Positions 36,749 through 44,363 of a DNA stretch of 55,144 bases are shown one piece after another (positions within the stretch are counted from its first letter, which is position 1; every line of letters begins with the position of its first letter). The stretch is taken from NCBI GenBank assembly GCA_013334655.1, contig JAAXXD010000001.1, positions 23,705-78,848 of the forward strand, written 5' to 3'. The DNA comes from Chlorobaculum sp. (lineage in GTDB: Bacteria > Bacteroidota > Chlorobiia > Chlorobiales > Chlorobiaceae). The position numbers and the translations under genes were made by a program. The notes beneath the pieces were generated by a model. The model had not been told where the DNA came from. It made no database searches and saw only the letters and a program-made list of their open reading frames with translations.

Positions 36749-38731
36749 TTATACCCTGATCGGCAGGATCACGAAAGGTACGCCTTGGCTGTAAAGGTTT
36801 TTCTGGACGGTGAAGACCGTGAAGTTGTGCAGCCAGCGATCCATCATCGATTCGTTCATGAAGACGAGCTGCCCGCCGAAAAAGACGATGTCGGGAAATT
36901 TCGCCACTATTTTCGGTACCAGTTTGCTGATCTCTTCGACCACATCGGTGCCAATCGAGGTGAACGATTCCGCGTAATAGCCGTGATCCCGCATGTATCG
37001 AACATACTTGCTGCTTTCACTGGCAATATACTCGTTCAGATGACCGATTTCGTCCGCTCCCTTGAAATTTCCGGCGTCGATCGGGCCGATTTCAACAAAT
37101 ACGAAATTTTTGTAGATGCCGCTGAAAAGGCGCGACACGCTGAACAGGGTGTGCATGCCGAGGCCGTTGAAGCCGTTGACGAGAATTGCCGCAGTTTTGC
37201 CCTTCGGGTCGTACTCCGGTTCGGGGCCCTGTTCTGCGCCAAGATCGCTGCCTGACATGACGGCGGCTTCGACGATGATGTCGAGGCGCTTCAGCGTTTC
37301 GTAGGTTTTCGTGTAGTGGCGCTTGATGAAGAGCGCAGCCAGCACCAGCACTCCGGTGATCAAAAGCGTGATCCAGCCGCCTTCGTGGAATTTGAGGATC
37401 AGCACCGAGAGCAGAATGAAGGTGGTCAGAATCAGGCCGATGCCGTTGATCGCTATTTTGCGCAGCCACCGCTTTTCCGTTCCGCGCTCCAGCCACCAGT
37501 GGCGCACCATGCCGAGCTGCGACAGCGTGAAGGTGATGAAAACGTTGATGCTGTAAAGTACGATCAGGAAATCGACCGATCCACGCGACGCAACCATCAT
37601 GATGAGCGACGCGAAACCCATGACGAGGATGCCGCGTTCGGTGACGAGCCTGTCGCTGAGCATGGCGAATTTTTTCGGCAGCCAGTTATCGAGCGCCATG
37701 TTGGCCAAGACTCTCGGGCCGTCGAGAAAGCCGGTCTGGGCGGCGATGAAGAGCAGAACAGCTTCGGAGAGCAGGGTGATCCAGACAAAGGAGACGCCTG
37801 TCCATCCGCCCCATGAGGCGGTGATGGACTCGAAAAGCACGGCGTTCAGCGTCTTGCCTGGCGTGTCCCTGACATCGAGAAAGATATAGGCGGCCATGAG
37901 TCCCATAACGGTGATCGAGAGCGACCAGGCCATGTAGCGCATCGTTTTTTTCGCTGTGCGGACTTTCGGTTCGCGCAGTACCGGCAGGCCGTTGCTGACC
38001 GCCTCGATGCCGGTGAAGGTTCCCGCGCCAAGGCTGTAGGCCTTCAGGATGATGAAGAGCGTGCCGAAGAGGCCGAGAGAACGGAGCGATCCATTCAGCT
38101 CGGAGGCGGTTTCATGCCAGACGCTTCCGGCGTTCGAGATGTGTGTGGCCACGGCGACCGTGATGGCGACAAGGTGCGTGGCGACGAAGAGCAGGAAGAC
38201 CGGCACGAGCGGCATGACCGCCTCCTTGATGCCACGGAGATTCAGTACGAGTAGCAGCAGGACGCCCGCGACGGCGAACCAGAGCTTGAACGGCAGCATC
38301 GAAGCGGGCAGGAAGCTGAAGATGGAGTCCGCGCCGCTGGCGACCGAGATGGTGATGGTCAGCACGTAATCGATCAGGAGGGCGCTGCCCGAGACAACGC
38401 CCACTTCGGGCGAAAGCAGCTTGCTCGCCACCAGATAGCCGCCGCCGCCGGAAGGGAACAGCTCAATGATGCTCGAATAACTCGATGCGATGACAAGGAT
38501 CGTCAGGCCGGTGGCGAGCGCGACAAAAATGCCGAGCGCCGGATGGCCCGCCAGCGCCTTGAACGCTTCGGCGGGGCCGTAACAGGAGGAGGAGAGTCCG
38601 TCGGAGCCGAGGCCGACCCAGGCGAGAAATGCGGTAAGTGAGATCGAGTGGAAGATGCGGCTGTCCCTGAAATCGCGTGAGCCGCCTATCAAAAAGGTTT
38701 TAGCTTTTCTGAGTCCGTTTTGTATGGTCAT
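36749..38731 (-). CDS. APC-superfamily permease (KimA/KUP-like, with C-terminal cytosolic domain)
   Basis: The 660-residue protein has about twelve membrane helices in the first 480 residues, beginning with GLGSDGLSSSCYGPAEAFKAL, the conserved opening of KimA/YdaO-type potassium importers and related amino-acid permeases. A soluble C-terminal domain follows (AILVNGFNGLGMHTLF, FVFVEIGPIDAGNFKG). Substrate (potassium, proton or amino acid) is not certain. It lies between a sigma-54 regulator gene and its likely sensor kinase, with a 226-bp gap containing a perfect palindrome upstream. Confidence 0.85.
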   Translation of the reverse strand: MTIQNGLRKAKTFLIGGSRDFRDSRIFHSISLTAFLAWVGLGSDGLSSSCYGPAEAFKALAGHPALGIFVALATGLTILVIASSYSSIIELFPSGGGGYLVASKLLSPEVGVVSGSALLIDYVLTITISVASGADSIFSFLPASMLPFKLWFAVAGVLLLLVLNLRGIKEAVMPLVPVFLLFVATHLVAITVAVATHISNAGSVWHETASELNGSLRSLGLFGTLFIILKAYSLGAGTFTGIEAVSNGLPVLREPKVRTAKKTMRYMAWSLSITVMGLMAAYIFLDVRDTPGKTLNAVLFESITASWGGWTGVSFVWITLLSEAVLLFIAAQTGFLDGPRVLANMALDNWLPKKFAMLSDRLVTERGILVMGFASLIMMVASRGSVDFLIVLYSINVFITFTLSQLGMVRHWWLERGTEKRWLRKIAINGIGLILTTFILLSVLILKFHEGGWITLLITGVLVLAALFIKRHYTKTYETLKRLDIIVEAAVMSGSDLGAEQGPEPEYDPKGKTAAILVNGFNGLGMHTLFSVSRLFSGIYKNFVFVEIGPIDAGNFKGADEIGHLNEYIASESSKYVRYMRDHGYYAESFTSIGTDVVEEISKLVPKIVAKFPDIVFFGGQLVFMNESMMDRWLHNFTVFTVQKNLYSQGVPFVILPIRV

Positions 38732-38807
38732 GTCAATGCGATGATTGTGGAAAACCCGAGGAAGACCGGCGTCACTGATCCGATGTCATCCATCAGAATT
38801 TTGACCC

Positions 38808-38834
38808 TTCAAAAATCGGGCCACGATTTTTGAA
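38808..38834. promoter_or_regulatory. Perfect palindrome upstream of the APC permease gene
   Basis: TTCAAAAATCG (38808-38818) and CGATTTTTGAA (38824-38834) flank GGCCA. It lies 77 bp before the permease start and after the regulator's stop. It may be an operator or the regulator gene's terminator; the T run lies within the stem, so terminator function is doubtful. Confidence 0.45.
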
Positions 38835-38957
38835 AAACGTGGAGAGGCTTGCCAGGCGGGGGTTTGGGCAGGGCGATCTCTTTTCGTCAGAGATGCGAAT
38901 TCATTGCATTACACAATCCTGTCGTCGTGCCGATCTTGCAATTTGCAAGGCGACGAG

Positions 38958-40298
38958 TCAGCGGATGCCGAGCTGCTTGCGTTTTCGCCAGAGCGTCGCC
39001 TGGTCGATGCCGAGGATGGTGGCGGCGTCCTGGAGCGAGGAGGTTTCGGCGAGCACTTTGCGGATGTGCTGCTCTTCGATGCGGTCGAGCGTGACCGGGT
39101 CGCCGAGCCGGAGCGCTGATTTTTTCGACCCCATCGACTCCGGCAGAAGGTCGGCGTCGATCTGGCTCGTGTTGCAGAGAATCACCGCGCGTTCGATGAC
39201 GTTGCGCAGCTCCCGGATGTTGCCCGGCCAGGCGTAGCTTCTGAATATGCCGAGAACGTCGTCCGTGAACCCCTGAATTGCCTTGTGGTTTTCAGCATTG
39301 AAGTAGGCGAGCAGCCTGCTCGCAAGCTGCTCGATGTCGCCGGGGCGTTCGGCGAGCGATGGCAACTCGATTGGCACCACATTCAGGCGGTAGTAGAGGT
39401 CTTCCCGGAAGCGCCCCTCTTTCACGGCCTGTTCGAGATCGGTATTCGTCGCCGCAATGATGCGCACGTCGGCTTTGCGGGTGTGCTGGTCGCCCACGCG
39501 CTCGTACTCGCGCTCCTGGATGAAGCGCAGCAGCTTGGGCTGGATGGCAAGCGGTAAATCTCCGATTTCATCGAAAAAGAGCGTGCCGCCCTCGCACGCG
39601 CTGACCCTGCCGGGATTGTCCCGGAGCGCGCCGGTGAAGGCTCCTTTGACGTGCCCGAACAGCTCGCTCTCAAGCAGATCCTTGCTCAAGGTCGGGCAGG
39701 AGATAACGCCGAATGGCCCTTTCGCCCGTTTGCTCATCAGGTGCATCGAGCGGGCGAGCACCGTCTTGCCGGTGCCGCTCATACCGCGGATGAGCACGAC
39801 GGCTTCCGACGAGGCGACCTGCCGGGCCAGCGCCAGAGCACGTTGCATCGCCGGTTCCCGGCTTTCAATCTCCAGTTCGCCGGATGGTTTTTCGCGTCTT
39901 GTCGGAGAGGGCATCAGGCGCTTTTCCATCTCGCAGAACGAGGCGAGCTGCGCAATCAAATGGTCGAGCCGGTTGAAGTCGAAAGGTTTGGTGATGTAAT
40001 CGGTCGCGCCGCGCTTCATCGCTTCGACGGCGGTTTCGACGGTCGCGTAAGCGGTGATGACCACGAGCTTCATCCAGGGAAAGGATTTTGCCATCGCCGG
40101 AATGAGGTCGAGGCCGCTCTCCGTGCCGAGCCGCAGATCGACAAGGGCGAGATCGAACCGTTGCGAGGCCGCAGCCTCCATGGCGCTCCGCACGCTGCTG
40201 GCTGTGCTCACTTTGTGGCCGCGCGACTCCATGAAAATGGTCAGCGTCTTGCGAATGTTCGCCTCGTCGTCGATGATGAGGATGTTGAGAAATGACAT
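38958..40298 (-). CDS. Sigma-54-dependent response regulator (NtrC/AlgB family)
   Basis: A 446-residue activator. The receiver domain has Asp10, Asp11 and phospho-acceptor Asp54 (LALVDLRLG). The AAA+ domain has Walker A GMSGTGKT, the sigma-54 contact loop GAFTGA and Walker B GGTLFFDEIGDL. The C-terminal Fis-type helix-turn-helix reads LQDAATILGIDQATLWRKRKQL. I start at ATG 40298 with AAAGG seven bases upstream rather than at the far upstream frame start. It probably pairs with the kinase at 34877 and acts at -24/-12 promoters. Confidence 0.93.
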   Translation of the reverse strand: MSFLNILIIDDEANIRKTLTIFMESRGHKVSTASSVRSAMEAAASQRFDLALVDLRLGTESGLDLIPAMAKSFPWMKLVVITAYATVETAVEAMKRGATDYITKPFDFNRLDHLIAQLASFCEMEKRLMPSPTRREKPSGELEIESREPAMQRALALARQVASSEAVVLIRGMSGTGKTVLARSMHLMSKRAKGPFGVISCPTLSKDLLESELFGHVKGAFTGALRDNPGRVSACEGGTLFFDEIGDLPLAIQPKLLRFIQEREYERVGDQHTRKADVRIIAATNTDLEQAVKEGRFREDLYYRLNVVPIELPSLAERPGDIEQLASRLLAYFNAENHKAIQGFTDDVLGIFRSYAWPGNIRELRNVIERAVILCNTSQIDADLLPESMGSKKSALRLGDPVTLDRIEEQHIRKVLAETSSLQDAATILGIDQATLWRKRKQLGIR

Positions 40299-40499
40299 GC
40301 TCGAACCTTTGTATTGTTCCAGTCTGATAACGGCACAGGGCAATATAGGCATCGATCCGGTTTCAACGCGCATCCGCTTCTGGCATGGTTGCGGCTAAGC
40401 CTCAATGATGCGCGGTGGCTGAGTGATGGAAATCAGCGTACATCTGATTAGATTGTCACTGCTTCAACGATAGAGATTTGTCAGGGATATTGCGGTTTT

Positions 40500-40985
40500 A
40501 TGGTAGTGCCGCACGGTAATTTTATGTTTGATCTCATGCTTGACAGAATGAAAGGGGGCCTCAGGGCCGTATCGATATTCGAAGCCGGGAAAGGCGTGTT
40601 GGTGCTGCTCTTGAGCCTGTCGCTCTACACCTTTGAGCATCACGATTTTCGACATATCGCTGCCGCCTTCGAGCGGCGCTGGCATCTCGATCTCAGCCTC
40701 CATATACCGGGCTTTATCAGGATGTTCATGCTGAATCTGACCGAATCGCGTCTGCATCTGATTGTTTTCGTGGCGGTTATCTACGTGCTCATGCGTTTTA
40801 TCGAGGCATATGGGTTGTGGTTCGAGCGGCGCTGGGCCGAGTGGTTCGCCCTCTGGAGCGGTGGCGTCTACCTGCCGGTCGAACTCTATGAGCTGACAAG
40901 AGGCTTCAGTTGGCTGAAGTTCGGATTTCTCTTCGCCAATCTGCTGATCGTGCTGTATATGGTTCTGGCATTGAGGCGCGGCTAA
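40500..40985 (+). CDS. DUF2127 membrane protein
   Basis: A 161-residue membrane protein with about four helices. The opening GGLRAVSIFEAGKGVLVLL and central RFIEAYGLWFERRWAEWFALWSG match DUF2127. The function is unknown. GTG or ATG starts near 40500 or 40524 are both possible; the family core begins after the second. Confidence 0.82.
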   Translation: MVVPHGNFMFDLMLDRMKGGLRAVSIFEAGKGVLVLLLSLSLYTFEHHDFRHIAAAFERRWHLDLSLHIPGFIRMFMLNLTESRLHLIVFVAVIYVLMRFIEAYGLWFERRWAEWFALWSGGVYLPVELYELTRGFSWLKFGFLFANLLIVLYMVLALRRG

Positions 40986-41098
40986 GGTTTGGTAATGAAA
41001 CCGGTGGAGCGAGGCGTGTGAAAATGATTGACCTGTTTCGACGGAAATTCCGGCGAGCGGTGTGCGGAGAGTTCAGATTTTACGATTGACCAAGCAAC

Positions 41099-41680
41099 AT
41101 GGCAGGTTTATCACTCAATAATCCACAACTGCAAAGAAGCGATCAGGAGCTGGTTTCGAGAGCGCTCGCGGACAAGCAGCTGTTTGCCGCGATTGTCCAG
41201 CGCTACGAAGAGGCGCTGTTGCGCTACATCGTCCGACAAGGGTGCCGCGACAAGGGGCAGGCTCAGGATGTCCTTCAGGAGGTGTTCATCAAGGCATATC
41301 TGCATCTGAACGATTACGACACGTCACTTCCCTTTTCTTCCTGGATTTACAGGATCGCCCACAACGAAACCATCTCTCATTTTCGAAAGGAAAAAAACCG
41401 CCCGCTTGTATTGGAGATAGGGGCGGATGATGAGTTTTTCGGGAAAATCGCCGACGATCTCGGATTTTCGCGGCAGGAAACCGGGCAATATCACGACACC
41501 GATATTCAGGCGGCGTTGCAAGCGCTTGAACCGCGCTACCGCGACATCATTGTCCTGAAGTTTTTCGAAGAGAAGTCCTATGATGAAATATCCGATATTC
41601 TGCAAATGCCTCAGGGCACCGTGGCCACGCTGATCAATCGGGCAAAAAAAAAGATAAAGTCATACATGGAAAAGAATTAA
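41099..41680 (+). CDS. ECF-type RNA polymerase sigma factor
   Basis: A 193-residue sigma-70 family factor. Region 2 is LFAAIVQRYEEALLRYIV and DVLQEVFIKAYLHL with PFSSWIYRIAHNETISHFRK. Region 4 is YRDIIVLKFFEEKSYDEISDILQMPQGTVATLINRAKKKI. It probably responds to envelope stress. A membrane protein gene follows after 12 bp and may control it, although that protein is not a recognised anti-sigma factor. Confidence 0.93.
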   Translation: MAGLSLNNPQLQRSDQELVSRALADKQLFAAIVQRYEEALLRYIVRQGCRDKGQAQDVLQEVFIKAYLHLNDYDTSLPFSSWIYRIAHNETISHFRKEKNRPLVLEIGADDEFFGKIADDLGFSRQETGQYHDTDIQAALQALEPRYRDIIVLKFFEEKSYDEISDILQMPQGTVATLINRAKKKIKSYMEKN

Positions 41681-41692
41681 AGGCTCACAGCC

Positions 41693-42514
41693 ATGCCGAA
41701 AACCAGTTCAGATCAGATTATCAGGGAGATAGAGAAACGGAAGGTCGTGCCGATCCCGCGCTGGCATTTCATCCTGAAAAGCGCGGTATTCTGGGCGCTT
41801 GCCCTGATCTCGGTCGTCACCGGCGCGATCTCGATGGCTACGGCCATCTATGTGTTTTTCGATAACGATTACCTTGCCGATCACGCCGGAATCGAGAAGC
41901 TGTTTGTCGAGCGTCCTTTTGTCGAGGTCATTGTCGAGGCTATTCCCTATGTATGGCTGATCGCGCTCGGCCTCTTCATTCTCACGGCTTTTTACGGATT
42001 CCGTCACACCCGGAAGGGCTACCGTTACCCGACGCTTCGGGTCATATCCGTGTCGCTGTTGCTGAGCGCGCTCTTGTGCGGCATACTCGATTCTTTCGAT
42101 ATCGGGCGATATATCCATCGCTATCTGATCGAAAACGTTCAGGGGTACGGCCAACTGGTTCATACCAACGAGGTTATCTGGGCGCAGATGGAAAAGGGGC
42201 TGCTCGGCGGCAAAGTGGTGCGCTATTCGGCCCATGACAGTCTTGTCGTCATCCGCGATTACAAACGGCGGCTCTGGCAGGTCGATATTTCACGGGCAAC
42301 GTTTCAGCCAGGAGCGCAGATCGCCATCGGCAAATATCTGAAGATCACCGGCCTCAAGACCGGGCCGAACGCTTTCAAAGCCGCGGCGATACGACCCTGG
42401 GGGAGAAAGATTCATCGGCATAATCCGAAAATCGACAGGCGCATTCGTCTAAAGGCTCCCACGGAATTCCGCAAGCTTGCGCCCGCGAACCCGTCCGTTC
42501 AGAAGCCGCAATGA
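41693..42514 (+). CDS. Membrane protein cotranscribed with the ECF sigma factor
   Basis: A 273-residue protein with a short cytosolic N-terminus (IIREIEKRKVVPIPRWHF) and three or four membrane spans (FWALALISVVTGAISMATAIYVF; WLIALGLFILTAFYGF; VISVSLLLSALLCGIL). A C-terminal domain has the beta-rich SLVVIRDYKRRLWQVDIS and a basic tail. The N-terminal segment facing the cytosol, before a WHFILKSAVFW junction, and the 12-bp spacing from the sigma gene would suit an anti-sigma role, but no known anti-sigma domain is seen. Confidence 0.75.
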   Translation: MPKTSSDQIIREIEKRKVVPIPRWHFILKSAVFWALALISVVTGAISMATAIYVFFDNDYLADHAGIEKLFVERPFVEVIVEAIPYVWLIALGLFILTAFYGFRHTRKGYRYPTLRVISVSLLLSALLCGILDSFDIGRYIHRYLIENVQGYGQLVHTNEVIWAQMEKGLLGGKVVRYSAHDSLVVIRDYKRRLWQVDISRATFQPGAQIAIGKYLKITGLKTGPNAFKAAAIRPWGRKIHRHNPKIDRRIRLKAPTEFRKLAPANPSVQKPQ

Positions 42515-42786
42515 TGCAGCTCCGAGGGCAGCGCTTTGTTGCCTTGGCGATGCTCATTTCCCCTTTCTCTCAGTCCGTAACCAGAACTCTGTCTCATCGA
42601 TTTATCGGTGGTTGATGGAGGTTTGGCTGCGGGTTGATTCGTCCTGCAGGCCGTTTCAAAAATAATTTTCGCGTCATGAAAAAAAGTTTGAAAGAAAACT
42701 GTTGGCGGCGCGTATCAACTATCAGGAAGGCAAACAGAACACTTCCGAAAAACGAAATGACTACTCAAATCCAAAGAAGGAATACT

Positions 42787-43011
42787 ATGAAAAATCGTTT
42801 TATCGTCGGCATGATCGTTGCTCTTGGCATGGCTGGTTTCGCTGGTACCTCTTTCGCCGCTGACACCCCTGCAGCAAAGCCGGCGGCTGCTGCTCCTGCT
42901 GCTGAGCCCAAGAAAGCCGAAGCTCCGAAAGCTGAAGCCAAGAAGAAAGTCGTGAAGAAGAAGAAAGCTGCCAAGAAAAAAGCCGAGAAAAAAGCTGAAG
43001 AGGCAAAGTAA
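42787..43011 (+). CDS. Small exported Lys/Ala-rich protein
   Basis: The 74-residue product has a clear signal peptide (MKNRFIVGMIVALGMAGFAG, cleavage after FAA near residue 25). The mature part of about 50 residues is made almost only of Ala, Lys, Pro and Glu, with a basic KKKVVKKKKAAKKKAEKKAEE end like histone tails. The function is unknown; it might bind anionic surfaces or nucleic acid in the periplasm. It stands alone and is followed by a terminator. Confidence 0.75.
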   Translation: MKNRFIVGMIVALGMAGFAGTSFAADTPAAKPAAAAPAAEPKKAEAPKAEAKKKVVKKKKAAKKKAEKKAEEAK

Positions 43012-43114
43012 GCTTGACGCTTCAGCCGCTCGCTGACCGGACGCGGTGATGAACGAGTGATTACATTCAATGTGGTTATGAGCATCCGGTCAATATGAAC
43101 ATCGGCAAATATCA

Positions 43115-43150
43115 GGAGAGGCCCCTTTGTGCGAGGGGCTTTTCCTTTTA
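43115..43150 (+). terminator. Rho-independent terminator after the Lys/Ala-rich gene
   Basis: The stem GCCCC (43121) with GGGGC (43135) and a T-rich tail TTTTCC follow about 105 bp after the stop. Confidence 0.6.
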
Positions 43151-43313
43151 TAGCTTTTCGATGATGCTGTTTGCCTTTACGGAACCAAAGCGCTTTGCAA
43201 TCGATTATGATGCCTGACGCCTGCTCGATCATCGATGGCGCGTCGCGGTGCCCGCCGGATTGTGCCGGATAGCGAGTACTTGCAGGTTTTTGAACATTTT
43301 CCGTCGCGATGGT

Positions 43314-44267
43314 ATGGACAGAAGCAAATACATGGCGCTGATCTTTGGCCTTCTGCTTCTGGCGACGCTTGTGTATGCGGGTATGAATTATGGTGAACTG
43401 TCGCGCTTCGCGCAGCTCATCGTCAATATCAACCCCTTCTGGATCGCCGTCGCTCTCCTCTTTCAGGTGGCCACCTACTTTTCTCTCGCGTTGGCGTGGT
43501 ATCGCGCGTTTGCCGTCAACGGCATCGCTTATCCGCTCGGCAGCCTTTTTCCGCTCGCCTTTGCCAAGCTGTTTGCCGATCAGGCGCTGCCATCGGCGGG
43601 AATCAGCGGCATCGCGTTCGTCATCAATGCATTCAGGCAGCGTAGTGTTGCAGGGCCTGTCGGCATGGGGGTGATGCTGCTAACTCTTCTTTCCAACTAC
43701 TTCGCCTTTGCCATCGTCGCCGCGGCATCGTTTCTCACATTATGGCTGCATCACGATTTTCACCAGTGGACGGTCATCGTGGCCGGACTCTTTTTCGTGT
43801 TCGTTGTCACCGTGCCTGGGGCGATTCTTGTGCTGAAAAAACGGGGTATCCAGAACGGTTTACCGCTGTGGCTGATGCGTCTGCCGGTGATCGCCGGAGT
43901 GGTTGAAACTTTTGATGATGCGCCGGACGATATGCTCCGCAAGCCAGGACTTTTTTTCGAGGCAACTCTCTATCAGTCGGCTATTTTCGTGCTTGACGCT
44001 GCCACGCTCTGGGCGATGCTCGCTGCGCTTGGCGAGCCGACAGGGTTCCTGCTGGCGTTTCCCGCGTTTGTCGTTGCTACGATTGTCGCCACGATCAGCC
44101 TGATTCCGCTGGGTCTCGGCTCGTTCGAGCTGACCTGCGCCGGATTGCTGGTGAGCCTCGGCACGCGGGTTGAGACCGCGCTGACGGCCACGCTGCTTTT
44201 GCGTGGCTTCACCGTCTGGTTGCCGATGATTCCAGGGCTGCTTCTGACCCGACGCGAATTGCGGTGA
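43314..44267 (+). CDS. YbhN/UPF0104 (lysylphosphatidylglycerol synthase-type) membrane protein
   Basis: A 317-residue protein with about eight membrane helices. It has the family features AKLFADQALPSAGISG (family PxxxG region) and SLIPLGLGSFELTCAGLL, then a final LLLRGFTVWLPMIPGLLL. Such proteins are lipid flippases or flippase-like domains. I start at ATG 43314 (MDRSKYMALIF); the GTG at 43248 adds a non-conserved lead. The last 56 codons are repeated in diverged form at 47311-47484, on the other side of an AT-rich insertion. Confidence 0.85.
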   Translation: MDRSKYMALIFGLLLLATLVYAGMNYGELSRFAQLIVNINPFWIAVALLFQVATYFSLALAWYRAFAVNGIAYPLGSLFPLAFAKLFADQALPSAGISGIAFVINAFRQRSVAGPVGMGVMLLTLLSNYFAFAIVAAASFLTLWLHHDFHQWTVIVAGLFFVFVVTVPGAILVLKKRGIQNGLPLWLMRLPVIAGVVETFDDAPDDMLRKPGLFFEATLYQSAIFVLDAATLWAMLAALGEPTGFLLAFPAFVVATIVATISLIPLGLGSFELTCAGLLVSLGTRVETALTATLLLRGFTVWLPMIPGLLLTRRELR

Positions 44268-44363
44268 TAGTTGTGGAGTCGAGATTCCGACTTCAATCCG
44301 TGTAACGAAGATTCGGGCATTTTTGAGACGCCTCTTAATGCACTATCTGATACATCAAAGCCA

